Shown: positions 1-6,719 of the stretch, one piece after another
How the letters are laid out: every line of letters starts with the position of its first letter
How positions within the stretch are numbered: position 1 is the first letter of the stretch
Assembly (NCBI GenBank): GCA_049890215.1
Contig: JBMHBX010000048.1
Coordinates: 1-7,022 of the forward strand
DNA length: 7,022 nt
Direction: 5' to 3'
Source: UBA685 sp049890215
GTDB taxonomy: Bacteria; Pseudomonadota; Alphaproteobacteria; Puniceispirillales; Puniceispirillaceae
Position numbers and translations under genes: made by a program
The notes under the pieces: generated by a model
The model's database searches: none
Told to the model about the DNA's origin: nothing
Seen by the model: the letters and a program-made list of their open reading frames with translations, nothing else

Positions 1-319
1 CCAAGATCGCCGCGGCGGCATCAACTTGCCTTACCTCTGGGTTTGGTGTGGGCGCCGCTGGCGCCGCGGCCTGTGGTTGGGGGGGGGGTGGTGGCGGCGG
101 GGGGGGTGGTTTCGGGCGTGCTTTTTCCTGATCGACATCATCTTGCGGTGTGCCATCTGATTGTGCCGCGATGTTTGTGATCTCTGCGATATCCACCATA
201 TCAATAATCACAAGAGGCGCATCATTGGGATCTTTTGTATCAAAAGACGGCCAGCTGACAGTCATCAAAGTAACTGCCATGACATGGAACCCAACTGACA
301 TAAGAGCAAAGCGACTCAT
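1..319 (-). CDS. tolA: TolA, N-terminal part (cut by window edge)
   Basis: TolA is the periplasm-spanning protein of the Tol-Pal system. It is anchored in the inner membrane next to TolQ and TolR and reaches towards TolB and Pal at the outer membrane. About 106 codons are visible and the frame is open to the window edge. Translation from the ATG at 319 begins MSRFALMSVGFHVMAVTLM, a single hydrophobic anchor (about residues 4-23). S8-x3-H12 matches the start of the Ser/His anchor motif by which TolA contacts TolQR. A short linker follows (PLVIIDMVDIAEITNIA), as in alphaproteobacterial TolA proteins, then a region ending in KARPK and ten consecutive prolines, then an Ala/Pro-rich stretch where the helical domain II should begin. 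The start lies 9 bp after the tolR stop. The Shine-Dalgarno site is weak (an AGGACGGA-like stretch 12-19 bases upstream), so coupling to tolR is likely. The proline tract is encoded by runs of 8 and 10 C, which could slip. The C-terminal domain is outside the window. Confidence 0.9.
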   Translation of the reverse strand, partial: MSRFALMSVGFHVMAVTLMTVSWPSFDTKDPNDAPLVIIDMVDIAEITNIAAQSDGTPQDDVDQEKARPKPPPPPPPPPPQPQAAAPAAPTPNPEVRQVDAAAAIL

Positions 320-328
320 TGATAAATA

Positions 329-766
329 TTATCCGTCCTGTGGTAATTGGGCGACCAGTGCCACACGCTCAAAGCCGGCTGTCTGAATGCGTCCCATTAA
401 TTCAACAACCTCACCATAGGGAACAAGCCTGTCACCGCGCACAAATATGCGCACATCCGGATTGGCTTCAGAGACAGCTGAAAGCCGTGGTATCAAAGCA
501 TCCGGCTCTATTGCTGTTTCTTGCAGATAAAGCGCGCCATCTGCTTTGATTGACACAACCAATGGCGCTGCATTGGCTGATATCTGGCCAGCGCGTGTTT
601 TAGGCAAATCAACAGGCACACCCACTGTCAGCAAGGGCGCTGTCACCATAAAGACGATCAGCAAGACAAGCATTACATCAACAAAAGGCGTAACATTAAT
701 TTCGCCCATCGGGCGGTGGCGCGATCTGCCACCCCTGCCTGAGGGCTTGTTCAAAGATGCACCCAT
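329..766 (-). CDS. tolR: TolR, Tol-Pal proton channel subunit (ExbD/TolR family)
   Basis: TolR is an inner-membrane protein with one transmembrane helix. It forms the proton-motive-force-driven motor with TolQ and energises TolA. The 145-residue protein has a short basic cytoplasmic tail (GRGGRSRHRP), then the family signature GEINVTPFVDVMLVLLIVFM at residues 21-40. D30 in this helix corresponds to the proton-carrying aspartate of TolR/ExbD (Asp23 in E. coli). A periplasmic domain of about 95 residues follows (VPVDLPKT..., VFIRGD-like IFVRGDRLVPYGEV). The frame can be opened upstream to 823, but that part lies inside tolQ. The ATG at 766 is preferred because GGGAGG stands 8 bases upstream and because the resulting start, MGASLNKPSG, suits the family. 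It begins one base after the tolQ stop, and tolA begins 9 bp after its stop, so the three genes form a tight operon. Complete, with no missing key residue. Confidence 0.95.
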   Translation of the reverse strand: MGASLNKPSGRGGRSRHRPMGEINVTPFVDVMLVLLIVFMVTAPLLTVGVPVDLPKTRAGQISANAAPLVVSIKADGALYLQETAIEPDALIPRLSAVSEANPDVRIFVRGDRLVPYGEVVELMGRIQTAGFERVALVAQLPQDG

Positions 767-767
767 C

Positions 768-1493
768 TTACTTGCCTCCCTCATCAAGCTGACGTGCAAG
801 CAAGGTCGAAAATTCAGACGCAAAGGTCTCTAGCTGGGCACCTCTTCTTTGCAAATCACCGGAAAATTTATTATAGGCAGCAACTGCAGGGATAGCTGCG
901 GCAAGGCCAAGCGCTGTGGCAAATAACGCCTCTGCAATCCCGGGGGCAACCACCGCAAGAGAGGTGTTTTTCGATTCAGCAATTGACTGAAAGGCATTCA
1001 TGATCCCCCAGACTGTGCCAAATAAGCCTACAAATGGTGATACAGACCCGATAGAGGCAAGGAAATTCATGCCTTTTTCCATTTTATCCATCTCTCTTGT
1101 GATGGTAAAATTCATTGATCTGTCAATTCTGTCTAACAAAGAGGCTTTCAGATCAGCGCGTCCTGTCGCTGTCAGGCCTTTGGCTGAGGCGCGGCGCCAT
1201 TCACGCATGGCAGCGGCAAATACACGCGCTTGGGCATTATTCGGATTAGCACCTGTCGCATCATAAAGATTATCAAGAGAGCCACCAGACCAGAATTCAT
1301 TTTCAAAATGAAGTGATCTGTTGGCTTCGCGGCGCAGGCTTACCATCTTCTCAAAGATAATCGCCCAACACCAGACAGAGGCACCGACCAATAACAACAT
1401 CACAAATTTGACAAGAGGATCAGCTGCTAAAAACAACCCCATAATGGTCAAATCATGCGCTGATTGCGCCACAGTTAAATCAATCTCGGCCAT
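768..1493 (-). CDS. tolQ: TolQ, Tol-Pal proton channel subunit (MotA/TolQ/ExbB family)
   Basis: TolQ is the three-helix inner-membrane subunit that forms the proton channel with TolR and drives TolA. The product is 241 residues (E. coli 230). The first membrane helix is at about residues 27-47 (VKFVMLLLVGASVWCWAIIF). A large cytoplasmic loop follows. The second helix, about 142-168, contains the hallmark SPFVGLFGTVWGIMNAF. The third, about 184-207, is GIAEALFATALGLAAAIPAV. T160 and T193 occupy the places of the conserved pore threonines (Thr145 and Thr178 in E. coli). The ATG at 1493 has AGAGGGGG ending 5 bases upstream. A 101-bp gap separates it from ybgC, long enough for a separate tol promoter. 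A TATAAA at 1557-1552 lies in it, but I found no properly spaced -35 partner. The stop is followed after one base by the tolR ATG. Confidence 0.96.
   Translation of the reverse strand: MAEIDLTVAQSAHDLTIMGLFLAADPLVKFVMLLLVGASVWCWAIIFEKMVSLRREANRSLHFENEFWSGGSLDNLYDATGANPNNAQARVFAAAMREWRRASAKGLTATGRADLKASLLDRIDRSMNFTITREMDKMEKGMNFLASIGSVSPFVGLFGTVWGIMNAFQSIAESKNTSLAVVAPGIAEALFATALGLAAAIPAVAAYNKFSGDLQRRGAQLETFASEFSTLLARQLDEGGK
775..780 (-). promoter_or_regulatory. Ribosome binding site that fixes the tolR start
   Basis: On the minus strand this reads GGGAGG, a strong Shine-Dalgarno match 8 bases before the ATG at 766. It lies inside the last codons of tolQ. It decides against the longer in-frame starts at 823 and 781, which would sit deeper in tolQ. 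Confidence 0.7.
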
Positions 1494-1594
1494 AAAAACC
1501 CCCTCTATTTTCGCCCTTTTTGCACGCTCTAGCTATCGTGACAAAAGGCTCTTTATACCATCTTTCAAATGGCGGTCTTGTTAATGTGATTATC

Positions 1595-2119
1595 TCAGCT
1601 CTTGGTGTTTGCACTCATCTTTTCAAGCATTGATAGGGGAAACCGAATAGGCCGTCCACCTTCATTCACCATCACAATCTCTACCTCAACCTTGGCAAAA
1701 ATATGACCATCAGGCTCTTTTTTGACTTGTTGCGCAGAAATGATCAGCTGTTCTGCTGTGATACGCGCTTTGCTGATATCCTTAAGACGTGTTTCGACAA
1801 TCACCTCATCACCAAGGCGAAGCGGGCTGAAATAGCTAAGACTGGCACGCCGCACGACAAAGCCCATCTTGCGATCATAGAGATTTTCATCCTGTGATAC
1901 ACCAATAAGGCGCAACCATGCTGACCGGCCACGCTCAGCAAAACTAAGATAATTGGCATGATAAACAATGCCGCCTGCATCTGTATCTTCAAATTGCACA
2001 AGAAACGCATAATAATGCGCATCATCAAAGAGCCACCCATCAAGGACAGCAGAGGCATTATCAGGAATGACTCCGTCAAATGCCTGCCTTTTATCTGAGA
2101 CCGCATCATGATGTATCAT
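1595..2119 (-). CDS. ybgC: YbgC-type acyl-CoA thioesterase (4-hydroxybenzoyl-CoA thioesterase-like hotdog fold)
   Basis: A single-domain hotdog thioesterase of the family encoded next to tol-pal in many Proteobacteria. Characterised members hydrolyse acyl-CoA thioesters and are linked to phospholipid metabolism; the physiological substrate here is unknown. The catalytic segment VQFEDTDAGGIVYHANYL spans residues 41-58. D47 and H54 align with the active-site Asp18 and His25 of E. coli YbgC. The rest of the hotdog sheet follows (SYFSPLRLGDEVIVETR, then VEIVMVNEGGRPIRFP). The ATG at 2119 overlaps the ruvB stop by one base (TGATG), which suggests translational coupling; GAGG lies 10 bases upstream. 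At 174 residues it is about 40 longer than E. coli YbgC (134), mostly because of about 30 extra N-terminal residues. I see no later ATG, GTG or TTG in frame before the catalytic segment, apart from the GTG of V41 within it, so the extension is probably real. The last codon is 101 bp before tolQ. Confidence 0.92.
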   Translation of the reverse strand: MIHHDAVSDKRQAFDGVIPDNASAVLDGWLFDDAHYYAFLVQFEDTDAGGIVYHANYLSFAERGRSAWLRLIGVSQDENLYDRKMGFVVRRASLSYFSPLRLGDEVIVETRLKDISKARITAEQLIISAQQVKKEPDGHIFAKVEVEIVMVNEGGRPIRFPLSMLEKMSANTKS

Positions 2120-3174
2120 CAGCTGTTATCCTCATCCTCATGGGCCAGCAAATCAAGCTGAACCGCAGCGGTAGGAGGCGGCGTCAGGCCAAGATAATCC
2201 CAGCCTGTACGTGACAGGCAACGTCCTCTTGGCGTACGCATTAACAGGCCGGTTTGCATCAAATAAGGCTCAATCACCTCTTCAAGCATATCTCTTTGTT
2301 CAGCAAGCACGGCTGCTAATGTTTCAACCCCCACAGGGCCGCCCCCATAATTATCAGCCAATGAATGCAGATAGCGCCTGTCCATCTGATCAAGCCCTGC
2401 GGCGTCCACATCAAGCCTGTTCAGCGCTTTATCAGCGACTCCGGCTGTCACGATATCAGCTTGTTCGACCAGCGCGATATCACGCACACGCCGTAACAGC
2501 CTGCCAGCAATACGCGGTGTGCCTCTGGCGCGTCTGGCAATTTCCATGGCGCCATCTTCTGACATGGAAAGCTGCAATTTGGCTGCCTGTGCGCGCAAAA
2601 TCAGTGATAATTCTTCTGCGGTATAAAATTGCATACGCATTTGAATACCAAATCTGTCACGCAAAGGTGTTGTTAAAAGACCTGCCCTTGTTGTGGCCCC
2701 TACAAGTGTGAAAGGCGGCAAATCAATACGAACAGATCGCGCAGATGGCCCCTCGCCAATCATCAAATCCAGCTGAAAATCTTCCATAGCCGGATAGAGC
2801 ACTTCTTCAACTGCCGGATTCAGGCGATGGATCTCATCAATAAATAACACATCATTTGGCGCAAGATTGGTCAGCAAAGAGGCCAAATCACCTGCTCTGG
2901 CAATGACAGGACCAGAGGTTGCCCGAAAGCCTGTCCCTAATTCTGCGGCAATGATTTGCGCCATGGTCGTTTTACCAAGACCGGGCGGACCATGAAGCAA
3001 AATATGGTCCATAGCTTCTGTGCGTTGCACCGCTGCTTTGATAAACATTTCCAGATTCTGGCGCCCGGCGCCCTGACCAATAAAATCAACAAGCTGCTTT
3101 GGGCGAAGCGCATGGTCATGTGCTTCTGATTGATCAATCTGATAACCAGATGACAGGCGATGATCATCACTCAT
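2119..3174 (-). CDS. ruvB: RuvB, Holliday-junction branch-migration ATPase
   Basis: RuvB is the hexameric AAA+ motor that is loaded by RuvA and drives branch migration of Holliday junctions during recombinational repair. The product is 351 residues, the usual length. The Walker A motif GPPGLGKTT is at 62-70 and Walker B VLFIDEIHRL at 109-118. Sensor 1 is GATTRAG at 159-165. LRDRFG at 171-176 carries the arginine finger region. The sensor 2 region is GTPRIAGRLLRRVRD at 218-232. The C-terminal winged-helix domain includes the typical YLMQTGLLMRTPRGR at 304-318. The ATG at 3174 has AAGGAG 8 bases upstream and starts two bases after the ruvA stop. The stop codon shares its last base with the start of ybgC. 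Nothing is missing. Confidence 0.98.
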   Translation of the reverse strand: MSDDHRLSSGYQIDQSEAHDHALRPKQLVDFIGQGAGRQNLEMFIKAAVQRTEAMDHILLHGPPGLGKTTMAQIIAAELGTGFRATSGPVIARAGDLASLLTNLAPNDVLFIDEIHRLNPAVEEVLYPAMEDFQLDLMIGEGPSARSVRIDLPPFTLVGATTRAGLLTTPLRDRFGIQMRMQFYTAEELSLILRAQAAKLQLSMSEDGAMEIARRARGTPRIAGRLLRRVRDIALVEQADIVTAGVADKALNRLDVDAAGLDQMDRRYLHSLADNYGGGPVGVETLAAVLAEQRDMLEEVIEPYLMQTGLLMRTPRGRCLSRTGWDYLGLTPPPTAAVQLDLLAHEDEDNS

Positions 3175-3176
3175 AG

Positions 3177-3809
3177 CTAGCGCTCCTTATTTCCAAGCTC
3201 TTTAAGCGCTGCGCCAATCAGTGCCGCACTGTCAAGACCACCATCTGCTTGTGAGAGATCACGTAACACCGACCATGCCTCAGCGCGCGCATAGCCAAGA
3301 TTAATAAGGGCAGATAACGCATCGCTCACCGCGGCCTGCTGCATCTTGTTTTCAGCCCCCGCCGCATTGGCACTGCCAGATGAAGGGGCAACAGCCATGC
3401 TTTTCAGCTTCCCTAATTTTTCACCAAGCTCATTCACAATACGGGTGGCAATTTTCGGCCCAATCCCGTCTGCTCTGGTAATCATGGCCTTATCACCTGC
3501 CATAATCGCTTCTTCAACATCATGAGGTGATAAGGCTGTTAAGATGGCGATAGCTGCTTTTGCTCCGACACCTTGTACAGTTTGAAGAAGCAAAAACGTC
3601 TCTTTTTCATGCGCAGAGCTAAAGCCAAATAAGGTCATGGAATCTTCGCGTACAATCATTTCGGTCAGAAGTTTGACTGCACCGCCTGTCTCTCCGATGG
3701 CATCAAGCGTGCGGCCGGTCGCGGTGACAAGATAGCCAACGCCGCCGACATCAATCACTGCCTGAGAGGTTGTTTTATGCGCAATTGTTCCAGAAAGATG
3801 TGCAATCAT
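3177..3809 (-). CDS. ruvA: RuvA, Holliday-junction-binding subunit
   Basis: RuvA binds four-way junctions as a tetramer and loads RuvB. The product is 210 residues (E. coli 203). Domain I, an OB fold, covers about 1-64 (MIAHLSGTIAHK, then GGVGYLV). E55 and D56 in VREDSMTLFGF match the acidic pin that separates strands at the junction centre. Domain II has two helix-hairpin-helix motifs, around QTVQGVGAKAA (76-86) and RADGIGPKIATRIV (112-125). A flexible Ala/Ser/Gly-rich linker at about 138-155 leads to the RuvB-binding domain III (about 156-205). The ATG at 3809 has an AAGGA about 11 bases upstream, overlapping the ruvC stop. The gap to ruvC is 14 bp, and ruvB follows after 2 bp. Confidence 0.97.
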   Translation of the reverse strand: MIAHLSGTIAHKTTSQAVIDVGGVGYLVTATGRTLDAIGETGGAVKLLTEMIVREDSMTLFGFSSAHEKETFLLLQTVQGVGAKAAIAILTALSPHDVEEAIMAGDKAMITRADGIGPKIATRIVNELGEKLGKLKSMAVAPSSGSANAAGAENKMQQAAVSDALSALINLGYARAEAWSVLRDLSQADGGLDSAALIGAALKELGNKER

Positions 3810-3823
3810 AACAATGCCTGTCC

Positions 3824-4411
3824 TTATCTTTGCTCTTTGGCCAAAGCAGCGGCAATGGCAGCCGCAAGCCCTTTACCGGCAGACGGCCTTTGTGAGGCGC
3901 GGGGCACTTGTGCGATTTGCGGCCCCTTACTGCCAACAAGCAAACCATTAGCGGCATCATGAATGCCGGCAATGGCAAGGCCAAGAGCATCAGCCGCATC
4001 AGCGCCTTTGGGCGTTATCCCGAGAAGATAGCCAACCATCGCCTGCATTTGTTTTTTATCAGCCGTCCCTGTGCCGGTCACTGCTTTTTTTGCAAGGCGA
4101 GGCGCTATCTCTGTCAAAGGCAGGCCCTGAGAGGCGCAAGCTGCCATAGCGGCCCCTCTTGCCATCCCTAATTTCAAAGCTGAATTGGCATTTTTCGCCA
4201 CAAAGACCGATTCAATACTCGCCGCCATAGGGCCATATTCCTGACAGACAGCACAAATATCATCAAAAATAATCTGCAGGCGGCGGTGGTCATCCTGACG
4301 CGGGCTTGTTTTGATTTGCCCATGACCAAGGTGGGTTAGCTTATTCCCATGCTGTTCTATGATACCCCAACCAGTGCATGTCAGGCCGGGGTCAATACCA
4401 AGCATTTGCAT
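3824..4411 (-). CDS. ruvC: RuvC, Holliday-junction resolvase (crossover junction endodeoxyribonuclease)
   Basis: RuvC is the dimeric Mg2+-dependent nuclease that cuts Holliday junctions symmetrically with RuvAB. It has an RNase H-like fold. The 195-residue product begins MQMLGIDPGLTCTGWGII. The four acidic catalytic residues are present: D7 in GIDPG, E67 in ASIESVF, and D138 and D141 in GADAADALGLAIAG. The basic segment RLAKKAVTGTGTADKKQM (105-122) matches the DNA-binding region. The C-terminal tail from about residue 150 is Ala/Gly/Lys-rich and, at nearly 45 residues after the last catalytic Asp, somewhat longer than in E. coli (173 residues in total). The ATG at 4411 has AGGG 5 bases upstream. 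An alternative ATG two codons later is possible but has worse spacing. It is separated from yebC by 55 bp and from ruvA by 14 bp, giving the classical ruvCAB order. Confidence 0.97.
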   Translation of the reverse strand: MQMLGIDPGLTCTGWGIIEQHGNKLTHLGHGQIKTSPRQDDHRRLQIIFDDICAVCQEYGPMAASIESVFVAKNANSALKLGMARGAAMAACASQGLPLTEIAPRLAKKAVTGTGTADKKQMQAMVGYLLGITPKGADAADALGLAIAGIHDAANGLLVGSKGPQIAQVPRASQRPSAGKGLAAAIAAALAKEQR

Positions 4412-4466
4412 AAGCGCCCTTTCTTGTTACCATATGGCTTTGTCAGACAATCATCAGCCTTACGAT

Positions 4467-5210
4467 TTAGCTTTCAATCGCAGCAAGCACCTCATCTGAG
4501 ATATCAAAATTTGAGGAAATGGCCTGCACATCATCATTATCGTCAAGCACTTCCATCAATTTCAGCAATCCTTTGGCATGATCTGCTGTTACATCAACAA
4601 GATTTTGCGGCTTCCATGTAATCGCTGCTTCCATCGGGGCGCCAAACGCCTCTTCAAGCGCATCACGAACAGCGTTAAAATCTTCGACCGCACAGATAAT
4701 GGCATGACCATCATCATCACTTTCCACATTCTCAGCCCCTGCCTCCAGAGCGGCTTCAAACATGTCATCTGCACTGGCAACATGCGCTTCGAACAACACT
4801 TCACCAACCTTATCAAACATAAAGCTGACAGAGCCTGTCTCACCCAAAGAGCCATTATATTTGCTAAAGGCTGCGCGCACTTCTGAGGCAGTGCGATTGC
4901 GGTTATCTGTCATGGTCTCGACAATCAACGCCGTCCCGCCCGGCCCATAACCTTCATAGCGGATTTCTTCATATTGCACATCATCTCCGCCCTCTGCTTT
5001 TTTGATGACACGCTCAATATTGTCTTTTGGCATATTGGCTGCGCGGCATGCCGCAAGCGCGGTACGAAGGCGCGGGTTTGAATCAGGGTCAACACCGCCT
5101 CTGACGGCAACTGCCAATTCTTTTCCAAGGCGCGAGAATATTTTTGCCCGCTTTTTATCCTGTGCGCCTTTGCGGTGCTGAATATTTTTGAATTTACTAT
5201 GGCCTGCCAT
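4467..5210 (-). CDS. yebC: YebC/PmpR/TACO1-family protein
   Basis: This family was first described as DNA-binding transcriptional regulators (PmpR in Pseudomonas). More recent work on YebC and mitochondrial TACO1 points to a role in translation, helping ribosomes through difficult stretches such as polyproline. The product is 247 residues, full family length. It opens with the near-invariant MAGHSKFKNIQHRKGAQDKK and continues with NIERVIKKAEGG (about 69-80), YEGYGPGGTALIVE (about 85-98) and TDNRNRTASEVR (about 100-111), all hallmark segments. It ends in a very acidic region (VLDDNDDV, then ISDEVLAAIES). The ATG at 5210 is fixed by the conserved N-terminus, although the Shine-Dalgarno is poor (GGATAGATGACAG just upstream). 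Sitting just upstream of ruvC is its common place in Proteobacteria. There are 103 bp before it, which could hold a promoter, but I see no convincing -35/-10 pair. Confidence 0.96.
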   Translation of the reverse strand: MAGHSKFKNIQHRKGAQDKKRAKIFSRLGKELAVAVRGGVDPDSNPRLRTALAACRAANMPKDNIERVIKKAEGGDDVQYEEIRYEGYGPGGTALIVETMTDNRNRTASEVRAAFSKYNGSLGETGSVSFMFDKVGEVLFEAHVASADDMFEAALEAGAENVESDDDGHAIICAVEDFNAVRDALEEAFGAPMEAAITWKPQNLVDVTADHAKGLLKLMEVLDDNDDVQAISSNFDISDEVLAAIES

Positions 5211-5313
5211 CTGTCATCTATCCATCTTTAACCGGGTGATTACCACCGTTATGAAAAATCTTACAAAAATCTCTGGCAATCATAGCAAATAGCGCAAATA
5301 AGGAGCAAGAGAA

Positions 5314-6114
5314 TTAAGCAGGATGCAAGACACCGCCGCGGCGAAATGGCACCGCAGATAAAGCAAGGCCAGTCGCATCATCTGTTTCAATCAAAAGACC
5401 TGATAAAGTCGGCTCACCCATCGCCACTGCCAGCCTGCCTGATTTGCGTCCTGTAAAACGGCTGATAGCAACGTCCGGATCCATCCCTATGACAGAAATA
5501 TAATCGCCGCACATGCCGGCATCTGTCTGATAGGCTGTGCCGCCAGATAATACGCGGTGATCAGCGGTTGGAATATGCGTGTGCGTGCCAACCACACATG
5601 ACACCCTGCCATCACAAAACAAGCCTGTTGCGACTTTCTCAGAAGTGGCCTCACCATGCACATCTACCAAAATAAAATCTGCATCACGCCCAAGCTGCAT
5701 TTCTGTAAGCTGTTTTTCAAGGCTTGCGAACATATTGTCATTATCTGCCATAAATAAATTACACATCACATTCATGACGCCTAAGCGCAGGCCATTATCC
5801 AATTTGTGTATCACACTGCCAGAGCCCGGAAATTCTCTTGCCATATTGGCAGGGCGTAACAGGCGTGGCTGCGATTGCAGATATGGTGAGATTTCAGCCT
5901 TATCCCAAATATGATTGCCAGTCGTCAGCACATCCACCCCAGCGTCAAACAGCGCCTCACAAATGGCAGGCGTTACACCAAAGCCGCCTGCGGCATTTTC
6001 ACAATTCACAATCACCGCATCAAGCGCCATCTCGTCACGCAATTGTGGCACTTTTTCAATCACCGCCTGACGCGCAGAGCGGCCGACAATATCGCCTAAA
6101 AACAACACTTTCAT
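5314..6114 (-). CDS. YmdB-type metallophosphoesterase (TIGR00282 family)
   Basis: A cytoplasmic dinuclear-metal phosphoesterase. The Bacillus subtilis relative YmdB has phosphodiesterase activity on cyclic nucleotides and affects biofilm and motility choices. The role in alphaproteobacteria is not established, so I give no symbol. The product is 266 residues, matching the family (about 264). It begins MKVLFLGDIVGRSAR. The likely metal ligands are all present: D8 in GDIVG, E39 and N40 in NCENAAGG, N67 and H68 in TTGNHIWD, H153 in VDVHGEATSEK, and H178 and H180 in VVGTHTHIPTADH. The DAGMCGDYISVIGMD segment (188-202) is also typical. The ATG at 6114 lies 5 bp after the cyclo-ligase stop, with AAGGAG 10 bases upstream inside the end of that gene, so the two are surely co-transcribed. 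The stop is 103 bp from yebC. Confidence 0.93.
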   Translation of the reverse strand: MKVLFLGDIVGRSARQAVIEKVPQLRDEMALDAVIVNCENAAGGFGVTPAICEALFDAGVDVLTTGNHIWDKAEISPYLQSQPRLLRPANMAREFPGSGSVIHKLDNGLRLGVMNVMCNLFMADNDNMFASLEKQLTEMQLGRDADFILVDVHGEATSEKVATGLFCDGRVSCVVGTHTHIPTADHRVLSGGTAYQTDAGMCGDYISVIGMDPDVAISRFTGRKSGRLAVAMGEPTLSGLLIETDDATGLALSAVPFRRGGVLHPA

Positions 6115-6119
6115 TTACG

Positions 6120-6719
6120 TTACGCTCCTTGTCCGGCTTTATGTGGTGCAAGCCGCAAACCAGAGGGGGTCAAAATACCGGAGAGTGCCTTGTCATAAGG
6201 CCCTGTAGGCACTGTTTCAACTTCGCTTTCATCAAAGGCAATACCAATTACAACAGCGTGGTGACCCTCTGCTTCAAAGCCGGCAAGTGTGCGATCATAA
6301 AAACCGCCGCCATAGCCAAGACGCCAAAAATCAGAATCAAAGGCAAGAAGAGGCGCCAATATAAGATCAGGGCGCATGACAGGGGCCGAATTATCTGGCT
6401 GTTTTGTCTGATAGGGACCATCACAAAGGGGCTCGCCCACGCGCCATTGGTGAAAGATAAGCGGCTTGCCCTCTTCGGGCGTGACAGGCAGACACCCGTC
6501 TGCACCTCTGGCGCACAGAGTTTCGAGCAAGGGAACCGGGTCAATTTCGGTCCTTATAGGCCAAAAAGCGGCAATGACAGAGGGCGAAAAAGCATGCCAA
6601 ATCTGATCTGCAAAGCGGGCAATCTTTGTGGCTGCATCTGGCATGGCGTCAAAAGCGGATTTGCGCCTTTGGGCTGCGTTTTTGCGCATCTCCTTTTTGA
6701 TCTCATCAATGCTTGTCAT
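6120..6719 (-). CDS. ygfA: 5-formyltetrahydrofolate cyclo-ligase
   Basis: This enzyme (also called methenyltetrahydrofolate synthetase) uses ATP to convert 5-formyl-THF into 5,10-methenyl-THF, returning the stored folate to one-carbon metabolism in the cytosol. The 199-residue product has the conserved N-terminal KKEMRK (8-13), FWPIRTEIDP at 52-61 with E58 in the substrate region, and the ATP-binding signature LAFDSDFWRLGYGGGFYDR at 125-143. It ends with the usual D-x-x-L-T-P-like segment near residue 180. The frame stays open up to an ATG at 6818, but those extra 33 codons would be translated from 6S RNA. The ATG at 6719 gives the family's usual start and length (E. coli 182). Its Shine-Dalgarno is weak (AGAAG upstream). 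Placement directly after 6S RNA mirrors the ssrS-ygfA transcript of E. coli. The symbol follows the E. coli name; fau is also used. Confidence 0.94.
   Translation of the reverse strand: MTSIDEIKKEMRKNAAQRRKSAFDAMPDAATKIARFADQIWHAFSPSVIAAFWPIRTEIDPVPLLETLCARGADGCLPVTPEEGKPLIFHQWRVGEPLCDGPYQTKQPDNSAPVMRPDLILAPLLAFDSDFWRLGYGGGFYDRTLAGFEAEGHHAVVIGIAFDESEVETVPTGPYDKALSGILTPSGLRLAPHKAGQGA

Noticed and set aside
767..823. Longer tolR starting at 823
   Set aside because: The extra 19 residues overlap tolQ coding sequence and match nothing in TolR. The ATG at 766 has a strong Shine-Dalgarno.
150..833. Several + strand frames of 76-95 codons opposite tolA, tolR and tolQ
   Set aside because: They are shadows of the minus-strand genes, with no domain, no ribosome-binding site and no conserved features.
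4412..4466. Gap between yebC and ruvC examined for a terminator or small gene
   Set aside because: No inverted repeat, T-tract or plausible short frame. It is probably just spacer with the ruvC ribosome-binding site.
5211..5313. Possible terminator or promoter between the YmdB-type gene and yebC
   Set aside because: The only pairing seen is a 4-bp GGTG/CACC hairpin without a T-tract. A TTGTAA lies upstream of it, but no acceptable -10 follows at the right distance. I see nothing firm in this 103-bp gap.
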